Shown piece by piece: positions 51,801-60,873 of a stretch of DNA of 64,000 bases. Position numbers and translations under genes: made by a program. The stretch covers positions 1 through 64,000 of the forward strand of contig VZRN01002991.1 in assembly GCA_013397935.1 (NCBI GenBank). Reading direction: 5' to 3'. The notes beneath the pieces were generated by a model, which made no database searches, was not told the origin of the DNA, and worked only from the letters and a program-made list of their open reading frames with translations. The stretch comes from Dasyornis broadbenti (lineage: Eukaryota > Chordata > Aves > Passeriformes > Dasyornithidae). The stretch's first letter is position 1, and the number at the start of each line of letters is the position of its first letter.

Positions 51801-54800
51801 ATACGATTTGATCTCGCAGCTCTGCAGTTTGAGGAAGGAAATGAAGAATATATTTCATTCGAAAAACAAACAAAGGAAATGTCATGGCTATGCAAGTACA
51901 GTTGAGTATGAAACACCTGAACTATATATCAAGCATCAGTTGTAATCAAGGAACACCCTCAATAATTTATGAGCTTTGCATAAGTGTCAAGTAACAGATC
52001 TATAACTGGGCCACAGTTTCAGCTTTACTCTGTTGAGGTAAGCTCCTTCTTCAGTCCTGCTGTCTTTATTTGCATTCTGAATGATTCATTTCCTGCTATA
52101 GCAGGGCCAATCCTGCCACCACAGAGTGTCCCCAGTCCTACTGAGGAGACTGTCACATCACAGAGACTCTGGTATGGAGGCAGCAGAAAGCAATTTTTAA
52201 GAGGCATCCTTTAAAACAAATTAATGCACTTCAGTTCTTTTTGGATCATGAGTTCTTGTCACAAGGGAAATAAACAAAACAACAGGCAGTTAATACTTGG
52301 GAGGTTTTCACTGGAGAAATTGTCCTGAACAGCTGCCAATTTATAGTCTTTGTAACATTATGTGAGCAGAGTCAGAATATAACCTTTACTGATGGAAGAG
52401 CTAATGCTTGTAATTTTCCCCTCAGAATTTTTGTTCCTTAATTATTAAAATATGAAATAAATTAAATTCACAATGGAATAAAACATTTGATTATAATCAC
52501 TTCTTAACAGGAGATCAGTTTGCATACATAATATATCAAGTTTTAGGTTAACATAAAATCACCACTAAAATAAAAATTTATTGATATATATTAGCTTTCA
52601 GTAAGTGCTCTCATTCCCCACCTGCTTCCAGAATTTCACAGCACTGCTGTTCATTGAATACCAGCCACGAGTTGAGAAAATTGTGCCTAATCAATTGCAG
52701 ATGATGATGACATGCTGGATATCATTCTGTTTGGTGTCACATCTTGAAAATGTCCATTCTACATCAGCATCCCCCCTTCCAATTCTGGAGCCTCAGATTT
52801 ATTGTCCTCTAAATTAAAGGCATACACTTTCTAAAGTAAATAAAAAGACCTGTTTTCCCAGAAGGTTCACATTGTCCATTTTATAGATTAGTGCTTTACA
52901 GAGAAATTCATGAGGAAAAAAGTCTCACCGAAACTTATGGTACCTGGATTAAGTCTGGTTTTGCAATACATATGTCAACGTCATCATCCAGAGAAGAAAG
53001 CATATCCACACACCACAAAGAGCCTCAGATTTTACTGCCTTATTTGTGTATCCTTACAGGAAAATGGGAGGGAAGAAAACATTCCAAGAAACATCCAGTA
53101 CCTTCCTGAATGTGAGAAGGCTAAAAGACTTACAAGATCCTCAAAATACCACTTTTCATGCTTTAATGAATTGTTCATCAAGACAGAAAGCAGATACATC
53201 AGAGCCTTTCTACAATATTTCTCTAATTTGACCCTGCTACCCTCCTAACAATGCTCCCATCTGATCTGCAGCCAGTCTTCGGTCTCTAAATGTGTTCTTG
53301 ACATCTTTCTCCAGTAACAGTAGGACATATTCCAGAGCCTTATCTCCCATTAAGATGGATTGCATGGTGTGCATCACACCATTTGCTGCCTTTTCCTACA
53401 TCTGTAGGATGGAAAACTGCTTGTTACAGAAGAGCACTGTGTCACCTTTTTTCTTGGGTGGGACTGTTTCACATTTTTACAACACATATTGTTTTCCCTC
53501 AGTAAAACTTTGTACCACTTCACTGAGGCTGTTACCAGTGTCGGAAGACAACAATTAACAAGGTCATACTGAAAGTTCAGAAAAGCTGTACTTAAACATC
53601 ATTTGCTACTCTTAAGTTACAATCAGAAAGAAAGTGCAAACTTTTTTTTTAAGAAGTTAAATACTTAATCTCTCTTGTCACCAAATCCAGAATGTGGGTA
53701 TTCCTCTTTTTTGGATACCACGACACAACAATATACAAAAATCATGATGATTTCATCACAAAAGAGAAAGGAACACTGATTTTGGACAATGGAAATATAA
53801 ACTGCCTTTAAAAAAAGAACCAGAAGTTTCTGAAAAAAAGCACAGATGTATGTATCAATGTATTTCCACATTCTCAAGCTTTGCTGTTTGACCTGTACAA
53901 CAGTCCCTTTTTAAGCTGTTTGTTTGGAAATAGCTCTGGAACATGAAGGAAGTTTGTGCACACAAAGGTACATAATGGAAACAGAAATGGAGAGTCCTCT
54001 CTGACAAACTCTGAAATAATGACATTGCAGTCGAAGGTGACCTTGTCCTTCTTCTTAAATTTTCCTTTGTTAAGAGGGAAATATTTCTTTTACTGACTCA
54101 GTAGCATAGAACTCTCTCAGCTGGGCAGATCTCACTTTCCTATTGCACTGTAACTTCTTTTGCAGGCTGTGTATCCCCCACCATTTCTGTTACACAGTAT
54201 CACCATGAGCCCACCCTGTTCTTAGTCATTCCTGGAAATCCTTTTATTCTGACCACTCCCAGAAGCATGACTTGGAACCAGATGGATCTTGGGTCCAAAC
54301 CAACACTGCTGTTCTTTAGACAACTTCTGCCTTGCACGGTGGTGTAGGATCAGCAACCATGCTCACCTTTTATTTGCTGCTGACAGTGCACAGAATTGCA
54401 TGATCCAGAGGTAGCTTCTGTATCCGTGGATGATTCATCCTCATCAATGTTAATCTCTTCAGTGATAATATCTGGGCCCAGTTTGGCCATATAAAGCATA
54501 CTAATTCTTTTCAAGGTCTTATTTTCTTTGTTCAGCTGAAAGGTGAGAAGGACAAACAGTAAGAAGCTAATTAGTCCTTCTTTAAGCTGCTGGGCAAGAA
54601 AAAGAAAATCAACTGTTTTTTTTACGTTTATCATTAAAAGATGTATCAAACGAAGACCAAGTAACATTAGATTATATGTTCCATTCAACATTAGAATGGT
54701 CTGAAGATGGGATGCTTGTCCAATTTCTCCTCTGAGAGGCCTGAATTCAACATGATGCTTTATCCATGGCTTTTTTCCTCTCCAGTACTTCTGTTTAATA

Positions 54801-57800
54801 AATACTCAGTGTCAAATCAGCTATCAAGCTGACAATGCTACACGTGCTTAGTGACAGTTGCTTCAGCTCCTCGGCCTTAAACATGTACCAGGCGTCCCAA
54901 CTGAATGACCTGGAGAAGAGTCTATGCCCCTTAAAGCTCATCTGGTTTTCCCAGCTGTATCAATTGGTTAAATAAAAATTCCTACCTTCTCCTATGCCCT
55001 ATTTTACTTATAAACTACAAACACTACCACTATAATATAGTGGTCACAACAGAATTATCTCAGAATTCTTTTGACTTATTACTGTAGAGCCAACATACAT
55101 AAGATGAAACCACTCATAAAGCAATTCTTTATGGGTCATACCCCAAGTCAGAAACCACTTTGGGCTGGATGCTTAAATACATGACTGGTTGGTGGATGGT
55201 ACAGAACAGATTCTGCGATGCATCTCTGTCTTGATCAAGAAAAATTGAACAGGAGTCACTGCAAATGTCCAATTCTTATTTCCTTCACTGTCCTGCATCC
55301 AAATACCCCATGGCAGCAGCTCTCTGCAAGCTCAGCACAGCCTCAGAGGTGTTCAGGTAAACATCAGGGTGACTTGCCCATCCACCAGCCAAGCATTCCC
55401 TGTGCTCAGGTTAAGAACAAGACTCAATTTTCTACTAGTAACACACTAGATGTTGAAGTCAACACAGATATTAGAAGCCCAATATGTAGCTTCCAAGAAA
55501 ACATACAGTGTACAGTTCATCTGACCCTGAATTTTTACCTAAGCAATCCTCTTTGATCCCCCTTATGCTCAGCCCTTCAACTATGGGAGATTTACTCAAG
55601 AATTTCTTCCTCTCATTCCCAAAGAATGAAACTGAGCAAGTGGGGAGAGTGGTGTGAGGGACCTTTCATGGTTTACTCAGCTCATAGTAACAAACATGGA
55701 GAAAAGCAAGTCTTTGAAGTGCCCTTGTATGTGCATTACAGGGGAAGTGCAGAGAAGAAGACAAGTTGCATAAATGTGTTCATTTTCTTACTTATATGCT
55801 GATTGTCTATCTTATGAATTCTAATATAGTGTCATTATGCAAACAATTAAGTAAATACCTCCAGAAAGTACATTGCTAATGCATCTAAATTAAAGTGATT
55901 TCTTGCTGGTGTGATTTTTACCATATCTAAGGATGTACTTTGGGCAGGGAATGGGGAGGGGGGGAAAAAAAAAAGAAAAAAAAAGGCAGTCAGCATTGCT
56001 AATGAAATTTGGTTCAAAATTGCTGTAATCCATTTTCTGATGAAGTGGCTCAGATGCATTTTACACAACCAAAAATATATAAGAGAGATAAAAACATTCT
56101 TTAATAATAATGCACTTCTGATGAGATGGAATATAGAAAATTACACACTTGCTAAATTCATCAGACTAGACGCAATCAACAGAGCAGTGGAGGTCACCTT
56201 TCCCCTGCCCTCGCTTTGCTTTCATAAACAATCACCTGAAATGTAATGCAGTGGTTGACTTTTTCCATTTGATTTAGACACTGAAATGCTCATTATTGTT
56301 TTCACACAGAGGAGTTCTAAAACTTGTTTTCCATTTAACCTAAATGCATATGAAAACTAGAGATCAGGATGCTGGTCCATGAAAATAGAAACTACATTAA
56401 AATGGGTATTTTTTTTCTTTAAAGGCAGGAATGGTATTTTGCATCTCGCACATGGCTTTTCGTTTTTTGCCACTTCTAAACTACTTCACAGCTCCACAAG
56501 ATTATATGGAAACATATACAGGTCATGCATACAATCTCAAGTTTTAAATAAATAAACAGATAAATAGGTGAATAAATAGATCAGATAAAACAGCATCACC
56601 ATGATTCTTCTCACCTTAGAAGCCAAAGCCTCAGCACTTTCACGGCATGTCTTCTCAATTTCAAGATTGTTCTGAATACAGTTTACTTCCTCAATAACCA
56701 TGTGAGAAACTAAGGGAAGAGTTCAAAAATTAGTCAGTATTTTCCTGAGTTTGACACATGCCTCCCATGATCAGAAATAGAACATCTTTGCTAACTTTCA
56801 TTGTAAGCATTTTAATACAGGGAAGTACATACTGAGATAATCTACACAGACAGGAACTGTTTTGAGCATTGAATGTTTGCTTTGTTTCTTTAAGCAACTC
56901 TCTCAAGCCATGTCTGCAGCATTAGAGGGGCAACTGTAGAACTGGGCATAAACTTCAGGAAGCAGAAGACCAGCTGGACCCTCCATGACCATCCTCATTC
57001 ATCATCTTTATTTCACTAAGACTTGAGGAATCAGAATGAGACCTTTAGGATTATCCCTTAAGATTGCCATCATAATCCTCTTGCAAATTTGGCAGGGATG
57101 GCATTTTCAGAAGACCAGAACCTCAGCATTTTTGAACAGCAAGATTTACTCAGATGTATTACAGGTTTTTTTTACTTTCTGGTCTATTTCTTATTTGAAG
57201 TCTCTCTGTGCTTGAGCAGGCCCTAAAATAAGCACCATGGTCTCACCTACCTTCACTGTCCACAACACAGAGTCCAACAAAATCACAAAATCTTCCCTGA
57301 GACCAGGGCTGAAACTGAGCTGTCTGACTGCATCTGGAATACACGGCTGTGCTACTGCATTTGATGTCACAGCTGGAGGAGCAAGAGACATCTGTCCTCT
57401 GCAGTCACAGAATCCCTATTACAATTGTGGGTACAAATCACTCTGTCAAAGACAGGCGAAAGAGTGACTAAAACGTTCTGCAACAAATATTGTTTCGTAA
57501 CATAGGATACCAATGTGAGTCAGAAAAAATTTAAAAGTACAGATACATTTTGGCTCTCAATTCCATTCAACTTCCATCAGTACATCTGTACTTTAGTAAT
57601 GTTCAAAGTCTTTTTCTAAGGGACAGGTTTAAGGCTGCACAGGGGAGCAAAGCACAAAACCCAAGAATAGTTTTCCATTTCTAGGCTGATTGATGCAAAT
57701 CCCCCTTGGTTCCTGGCACCCTCATCCATCCTAAGCAGCAGCCTGAACTCTAATTTTGCATGTCACTGCATGGCACAGATTCCATCTCAGCCCAGTGTCA

Positions 57801-60800
57801 GGATTTCAATGCACAGAAAGGAACTATCTGCAGCTGAACAATACTTTGGAGCAGGAAAAAGACTGGAAAATATAGTGTAAATACAGAGAATTTTTTCCTA
57901 GTATTTTGTTTCCTTTTCATTAAGATAAGCTTTAAAAACTAGCGATTTTATACCACTGGGTAGAAAATCTCTCTTGCCCTCTTCCAAGAGTTTTGACTAA
58001 AAACTGAAGAGATATTGAAGTCTTCTCTGGTATACAGAGGTCATCTTAATGACTACAAAACAGGACTTCAGGATAGGATAAATAACGCCATTAACAAATG
58101 TTAGTTATGCAGCTTTATACTTAGTACCAAGTGAAGTTTTTATTATTAGAGTTTCATTACCACCATAGGAAACCAGCAACACATTGGTTTGCTGAGTATC
58201 TGCATGAAAGACAAAATCTACAAAAAGAAAAGACAGGGCAGTGTATTGGTAAATCTTGGTCTAAAAACTACGTTCACATCAAGTCTTCTAACAACACAGC
58301 AACCACACCTCTTTCTTTGGTTGTCTTTTTACTTCTGTTTCTCCTGACTATGAAGAAATTACCTTCTCCAAGTGTGCCATACCAGCTTCTACATTTAATT
58401 TGAGAGAGGAAAAGTTTCAGGTAGTACACATCCCTATCTCTTCTGTTTTTATTCTACTGAGCCCTGGAGTTTTGAGCAATGAGATGCTTTGGGCTGGATC
58501 AGGGAGCAGAGGAGATACAGAACTGCTCCCAGTTTACAGACAGGAATCTAATGGACTCAAGCAAGGCTAAAGTTAGGAAACAAGGATCGGGCTCTCATGG
58601 CAGAACTAGGGATTACTCTTGGTTCATTTAAACTTAATTAACCTGCAATTATGATTAACTCAGGGGGAAAAAAAGTCTTTCCAAATTAAATACAAAAAAT
58701 ATATTATTTCCTAAGTCTGTCCAAAGTTCTTATTATGTCAATATTAATATTCATAAAGAAGCACTAAGTGGCCTGAAACATCTCTAACCTTGACAGTTTT
58801 TTTCAGGGGTAATAATAATCTGCAGCAAATGCAGGCCAACCAAAAACCACTTAACTAATTAGTAGTTGCAGTCACCGAGAAAACATGAATCAACACTGTT
58901 ATTACAAGTGGCACATTTGAGTGGCATCTAATTATGACTTGATGAGCACGATACTTGCATTATCAACATTACTACTGCATCCCATCAGGGACTAAAAGCC
59001 GCTGATGGCATTGACTGCGAGAAACTCCCCCTCAATGGTACTGCAGCACCCAACAATCTCCTTGGCAGGGGCACCCTCACTAAATGACATGTTAAGCGTA
59101 ATTACTGGTAGACATTGTAAATAAACAGGATTGGAAGTGAAAATTGTACCAAGTGCATAAGACACAATCTGACACATTGGAAGTGGCAGCCTTAATTGAG
59201 AGTTTCTTTGACTGCTCAAGATCATTTCAACTGCATTTCTCGGAGGACAGTGATTATAACTGTGGAGACAGACGGCATAATGGTATCAGCACTGCTGACA
59301 GAGCAGTGAATTAAATTGTATCTGCTGTTGTGTGAAAGCCTTGATGAGAGGTACAGATCCTTAGTGGTCTTATCATTATAACACAATGGTCATGTTGTCA
59401 TCAACCTTGCTGGCTCCAATTGAAAAGAAATGATTGTGTGTTGAAGCTTTCCCCCCCACCACCACCTTCTATCTCTTGTGCTCAATAGAACCAATTTTCA
59501 GAGAGCTATGAAATCACGCAATAGGGCCTAAAATGCAGCTGCTTGGCATACAAACGGGGCCCCATTAAACTGGAATCACACACAATATGTGTTTATGCCA
59601 GGAGAACAAATAGAAGCTGAGTACAGGCCAAGTTTATTCACAGACACAAAGCCAATGTAGCTCTTCATCAATATAATTGCCTTTTATATTGTCGTTTAAA
59701 TAATGGGCTCTATTATTGCTTTAAAATCCTAATATTCCTGGCATTTTATCACTATGTTTACAAGGTATGTCCTTTAAAAATGTGAAAGGAAGATAAAAGA
59801 AACCTATAAAATCTTACAACATCAAATATTACCTCAAATTTTAAGTCTTAACTACTTGACATTTTCTGCCACGCTCCAGTATTCCTCATATCATAACAAA
59901 AACAAAACAGGCAGCCGTTTTTCCAGAGGAATTACACTTCTTAGAGAACATTCTTGCTTCACAGAACAGTTACCTAAGATCATTTAAGGCAGTAGAAAAT
60001 TCCTGTTGATTTTAGATTCTTTTCCATAATTGTATCACATGCATTATAAAACAGAAGTGAGCAAATTCCTCTATTAACACAGTCACACAAAAGTACAGAC
60101 CATGTGATTTCCTTCTCCTGCATTAACTTCATCCACATTTCTGATGCTTCATCGTGCAGTTCACTGTACTGGCACAAACCAGACATAACAGACCACAATC
60201 CCATTGTAGTTGTCTCTTCTAAGGAGCTATTCCACTAGGATACTTCCACTCCCATTAGACGTGCTTTGTTGCTTCCAGACACCATACAGTTTCAATAGAA
60301 CCATTACCATAAAAGTGTAAAAACTGAATATTGACATTCTCACAGCCCAGACAAGACAGAACTTGCTCTAAAAATTACCACGAGAGCAGTTCATCCTAGA
60401 AACCTTTACTGGTGTGTCTATGCTTAAAGTACTATTACTCCTTCAAGAAAAAAATTGCCATTATTATTATTAGGAAATCTCAGCAACGGCATCACAACCG
60501 TCTCACTTCAAGAATGTATCATTCCAAAAGTCACTTGCAGAATCCAGGTGAGATAGAGCCACATTTGCACCACTGTATTTTTACCACATTCACCTTGAGA
60601 ATGTCTACATGTGCCAGAGAGAACAAATGTTATAACAGCATTTAGTCTGGCTATGGGTAAAGTCTCACTGGATTAGCTCCTTAAAATACGGCTTTGAAGG
60701 AGAAACAGGAAATGGACCTGAATGTCAGCATTCTTAGCACTGCTGCAGAGTGTGCAGAACTATGTTCATAATTTTCTACATCAAGAAAATCCCACTGATA

Positions 60801-60873
60801 TTATCAGCTTACTTTTCTGAAACTCCTCCAGTTTCTTGACAGCCTCATCTCGTTCTTGCTTGATTTTGTCACA
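21634..60873 (-). CDS. SHTN1: SHTN1 (shootin-1), 15 coding exons, 5' end outside window
   Basis: Fifteen GT-AG exons join in frame into 589 residues, starting at the equivalent of human Cys38 and ending at the conserved C-terminus ETDSSNC. Order: coiled coil (exons from 60873 to 38865), polyproline tract (37699-37804), basic NPIRSLMSMIRKRSH segment, WH2-like helix (32876-32985), then a Ser/Thr- and Lys/Glu-rich tail ending VVVLDPVST...ETDSSNC. Known of the family: shootin-1 is a cytoplasmic clutch protein of growing axons that links actin retrograde flow, through cortactin, to the adhesion molecule L1-CAM, and is phosphorylated by PAK1 on Ser101 and Ser249. Both serines are present here. The family match is unmistakable. 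Missing 5' coding sequence corresponds to the first 37 residues. Confidence 0.97.
21845..28360 (-). other. SHTN1: SHTN1 last intron
   Basis: 6516 bp. Contains a 15-bp tandem repeat (22534-22580), a poly-T run (about 22790-22802) and a poly-T run at about 27835-27853. Other short open frames, some antisense in GC-richer parts (26140-26780), resemble no protein I know. Confidence 0.7.
22534..22580 (+). repeat. 15-bp tandem repeat, about 3 copies
   Basis: Three consecutive units of ccagagcctgagcct with minor changes, in the last intron of SHTN1. Confidence 0.85.
28361..28544 (-). CDS. SHTN1: SHTN1 exon (60 residues, SPTGILATSESKS)
   Basis: 184 nt; acceptor tggattttag, donor gtaagt. Starts with the split Ser codon and PTGILATSESKSLPVLGS, near-identical to human. 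The remainder is Ser/Pro/Lys-rich and poorly conserved, ending GSKPTL plus a split Gln. Likely intrinsically disordered. Confidence 0.95.
28545..29405 (-). other. SHTN1: SHTN1 intron (861 bp)
   Basis: No repeat or other element recognised. Confidence 0.7.
29406..29526 (-). CDS. SHTN1: SHTN1 exon (ETLNKSTSSRSLKSL)
   Basis: 121 nt; acceptor ttgccgtag, donor gtaagt. Encodes ETLNKSTSSRSLKSLETDSG then ETELERVLRRRKVTTDQDSG, matching human GTLNKSTSSRSLKSLDPENS and ETELERILRRRKVT. The basic ERVLRRRK segment is the best-conserved part of the C-terminal third. Confidence 0.96.
29527..32198 (-). other. SHTN1: SHTN1 intron (2672 bp)
   Basis: No transposable element or tandem array recognised. Open frames on the + strand here (for example 31683-32174, 31841-32404) show no family signature. 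Confidence 0.65.
32199..32252 (-). CDS. SHTN1: SHTN1 18-codon exon (PETPKPSESAMKELKGIL)
   Basis: 54 nt, phase 0 at both ends, acceptor gtttacag, donor gtaaga. Matches human PESSKGCESAVDELKGIL in length and pattern. Symmetric phases mean it could be skipped without a frameshift. Confidence 0.94.
32253..32875 (-). other. SHTN1: SHTN1 intron (623 bp)
   Basis: AT-rich, no element recognised. Its donor (gtttgg) is weak. Confidence 0.7.
32876..32985 (-). CDS. SHTN1: SHTN1 exon with WH2-like helix
   Basis: 110 nt; acceptor ctagcag, donor the weak gtttgg. Encodes EEVTDLKRQAVEEMMDRIKK and GVHLRPVNQSSRPKTK, almost identical to human. AVEEMMDRIKKGVHLRPV fits the WH2 spacing of hydrophobic helix, Lys-Gly and LxxV seen in WASP/WAVE proteins. 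That functional reading is my inference; the exon identity is secure. Confidence 0.96.
32986..35896 (-). other. SHTN1: SHTN1 intron with CR1 insertion
   Basis: 2911 bp. Holds the CR1 3' end at about 35275-35670. Elsewhere nothing is recognised. Confidence 0.75.
35275..35670 (-). mobile_element. CR1 LINE 3' end, 5'-truncated
   Basis: The + strand reads like the reverse complement of a CR1 tail: agaatgattcagctggaagg, then a gggcatcaaccccctc-type stretch, cctgttccagtgtctgacca, and ttttaaaccattcctatgtg. On the minus strand 35386-35577 keeps a relict of the reverse-transcriptase C-terminus (RLNIRKNLFMVRMVRHWNRL), followed by PREGVDAPSL and a stop. The 5' part of the element is missing, so it cannot move by itself. 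Same orientation as SHTN1. The far boundary is approximate. Confidence 0.88.
35897..35979 (-). CDS. SHTN1: SHTN1 exon (basic SLMSMIRKRSH segment)
   Basis: 83 nt; acceptor ctcccccag, donor gtacag. Encodes SLMSMIRKRSHSNTNVSKKE and KPPQQES. SLMSMIRKRSH is identical to human; the following Lys-rich stretch is variable. Together with the preceding exon end it forms NPIRSLMSMIRKRSH directly after the polyproline tract. Confidence 0.96.
35980..37698 (-). other. SHTN1: SHTN1 intron (1719 bp)
   Basis: No element recognised; AT-rich with scattered poly-T. Confidence 0.7.
37699..37804 (-). CDS. SHTN1: SHTN1 polyproline exon
   Basis: 106 nt; acceptor gtgcag, donor gtgagt. Encodes DELQKRIQQSENPA followed by ten Pro, Leu, six Pro, then NPI and a split Arg. 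Human has a similar run (nine Pro, Leu, five Pro). Polyproline of this kind binds profilin and SH3 domains in other proteins; binding here is inferred. The complementary + strand is a dense G-run tract. Confidence 0.97.
37704..37762 (+). other. G-rich tract with G-quadruplex potential
   Basis: The + strand opposite the SHTN1 polyproline codons carries runs gggg, ggg, ggg and ggggg among many GG doublets within 60 bp. This is the template strand of SHTN1. Potential only; no structure is shown. Confidence 0.6.
37805..38864 (-). other. SHTN1: SHTN1 intron (1060 bp)
   Basis: No element recognised. Confidence 0.7.
38865..39018 (-). CDS. SHTN1: SHTN1 coiled-coil exon (IKELEEQLENQSLHKE)
   Basis: 154 nt; acceptor aactgcag, donor gtaaaa. 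Encodes IKELEEQLENQSLHKEISRL, KQQLELLEEDKKELELK and CQHAEEKARDLKHS, with a clear heptad pattern and over 80% identity to human. Last part of the central coiled coil before the polyproline tract. Confidence 0.97.
39019..40318 (-). other. SHTN1: SHTN1 intron (1300 bp)
   Basis: No element recognised. Confidence 0.7.
40319..40465 (-). CDS. SHTN1: SHTN1 coiled-coil exon with Ser249 site
   Basis: 147 nt, phase 0/0, acceptor ttttggcag, donor gtataa. Begins MFIEQNKMKRQSQLLLQNS; the KRQS serine (codon 40430-40432) aligns with human Ser249, a reported PAK1 site. Continues APDQQLLKALDDNAKLTHTL and EEERLQHQQK. Symmetric phase allows skipping in frame. Confidence 0.97.
41118..41232 (+). repeat. 57-bp near-perfect tandem duplication
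   Basis: Two adjacent copies begin at 41118 and 41175 with aggtctagagacctgacatt and end ttctctagacttcacttaag. They differ by a single A in an internal A run. Each unit contains the palindrome-like ggtctagagacc. The near identity suggests a recent event. Confidence 0.95.
44521..44563 (+). repeat. Poly-A/(TA)n/(CA)n microsatellite
   Basis: Ten A residues followed by ta repeats, a short acacac, further ta repeats and acac, in the long SHTN1 intron. Confidence 0.9.
46360..46460 (+). mobile_element. Solo-LTR fragment, avian ERVL type
   Basis: Begins TG at 46360 and reads tgctggtttgggctggaata, then gattttcttcacagtagttg and gtatggggctgtattttggg. I recognise this as the start of a common bird ERVL-class LTR. 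The element stops being recognisable after about 46455, and no internal retroviral genes are nearby. Family name is from memory. Confidence 0.7.
48917..49011 (-). CDS. SHTN1: SHTN1 coiled-coil exon (SVLAVEEYEEL)
   Basis: 95 nt; acceptor ttataaacag, donor gtgagt. Completes a split Val and encodes SVLAVEEYEELHVNFELEKN then LRQKAESFAQE, aligned with human SMLAVEEYEEMQVNLELEKD and LRKKAESFAQE. Confidence 0.97.
49012..50707 (-). other. SHTN1: SHTN1 intron (1696 bp)
   Basis: No element recognised. Confidence 0.7.
50708..50789 (-). CDS. SHTN1: SHTN1 coiled-coil exon (VNKLKEEKAVL)
   Basis: 82 nt; acceptor ttctag, donor gtgtgt. Encodes VNKLKEEKAVLTTEVNKQQK and LLEKCNR, matching human VNKVKQEKAVLNSEVLEQRK and VLEKCNR. 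Confidence 0.96.
50790..51723 (-). other. SHTN1: SHTN1 intron (934 bp)
   Basis: No element recognised. Confidence 0.7.
51724..51821 (-). CDS. SHTN1: SHTN1 coiled-coil exon (LRDQIVSVHEEKK)
   Basis: 98 nt; acceptor aactgcag, donor gtatgt. Encodes LRDQIVSVHEEKKTLAIELE and NLRCKLAEVIEE; human has LRDQIVSVQEEKKILAIELE. Regular heptads. Confidence 0.97.
51822..54366 (-). other. SHTN1: SHTN1 intron (2545 bp)
   Basis: AT-rich; no transposable element, tandem array or supported open frame seen. Confidence 0.7.
54367..54535 (-). CDS. SHTN1: SHTN1 exon with Ser101 site
   Basis: 169 nt; acceptor acctttcag, donor gtgagc. Encodes LNKENKTLKRISMLYMAKLG, then PDIITEEINIDEDESSTDTE and ATSGSCNSVHCQQQIK. The KRIS serine (codon 54500-54502) aligns with human Ser101, a reported PAK1 site. 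The acidic EINIDEDESSTDTE stretch interrupts the coiled coil, as in human. Confidence 0.97.
54536..56614 (-). other. SHTN1: SHTN1 intron (2079 bp)
   Basis: Contains an A/G-rich run at about 55956-55986; nothing else recognised. Confidence 0.7.
56615..56709 (-). CDS. SHTN1: SHTN1 coiled-coil exon (SHMVIEEVNCIQNNL)
   Basis: 95 nt; acceptor cttcccttag, donor gtgaga. Completes a split Ile and encodes SHMVIEEVNCIQNNLEIEKT then CRESAEALASK, matching human SHMVIEEVNFMQNHLEIEKT and CRESAEALATK. Confidence 0.97.
56710..60812 (-). other. SHTN1: SHTN1 intron (4103 bp) with candidate conserved element
   Basis: Holds the repeat-free, homeobox-motif-rich stretch at 58850-59460 described separately. No transposable element recognised. 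Confidence 0.65.
58850..59460. promoter_or_regulatory. Candidate developmental enhancer
   Basis: About 600 bp without repeats, homopolymers or coding signature. TAATTA cores at 58856-58861, 58929-58934 and 59099-59104 and TAATTG at 59193-59198 are homeodomain-type binding sites. SHTN1 lies beside VAX1 in other vertebrates, and developmental genes often have enhancers in a neighbour's introns. The assignment is inference; no conservation data were available to me. Confidence 0.35.
60813..60873 (-). CDS. SHTN1: SHTN1 first exon in window (CDKIKQERDEAVKKLEEFQK)
   Basis: 61 nt; acceptor ctcctacag, donor gtaagc. Its 20 residues differ from human residues 38-57 at one position (Lys for Arg). It opens the coiled coil. 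The acceptor shows that at least one more coding exon lies upstream, beyond the window's right side. Confidence 0.97.
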
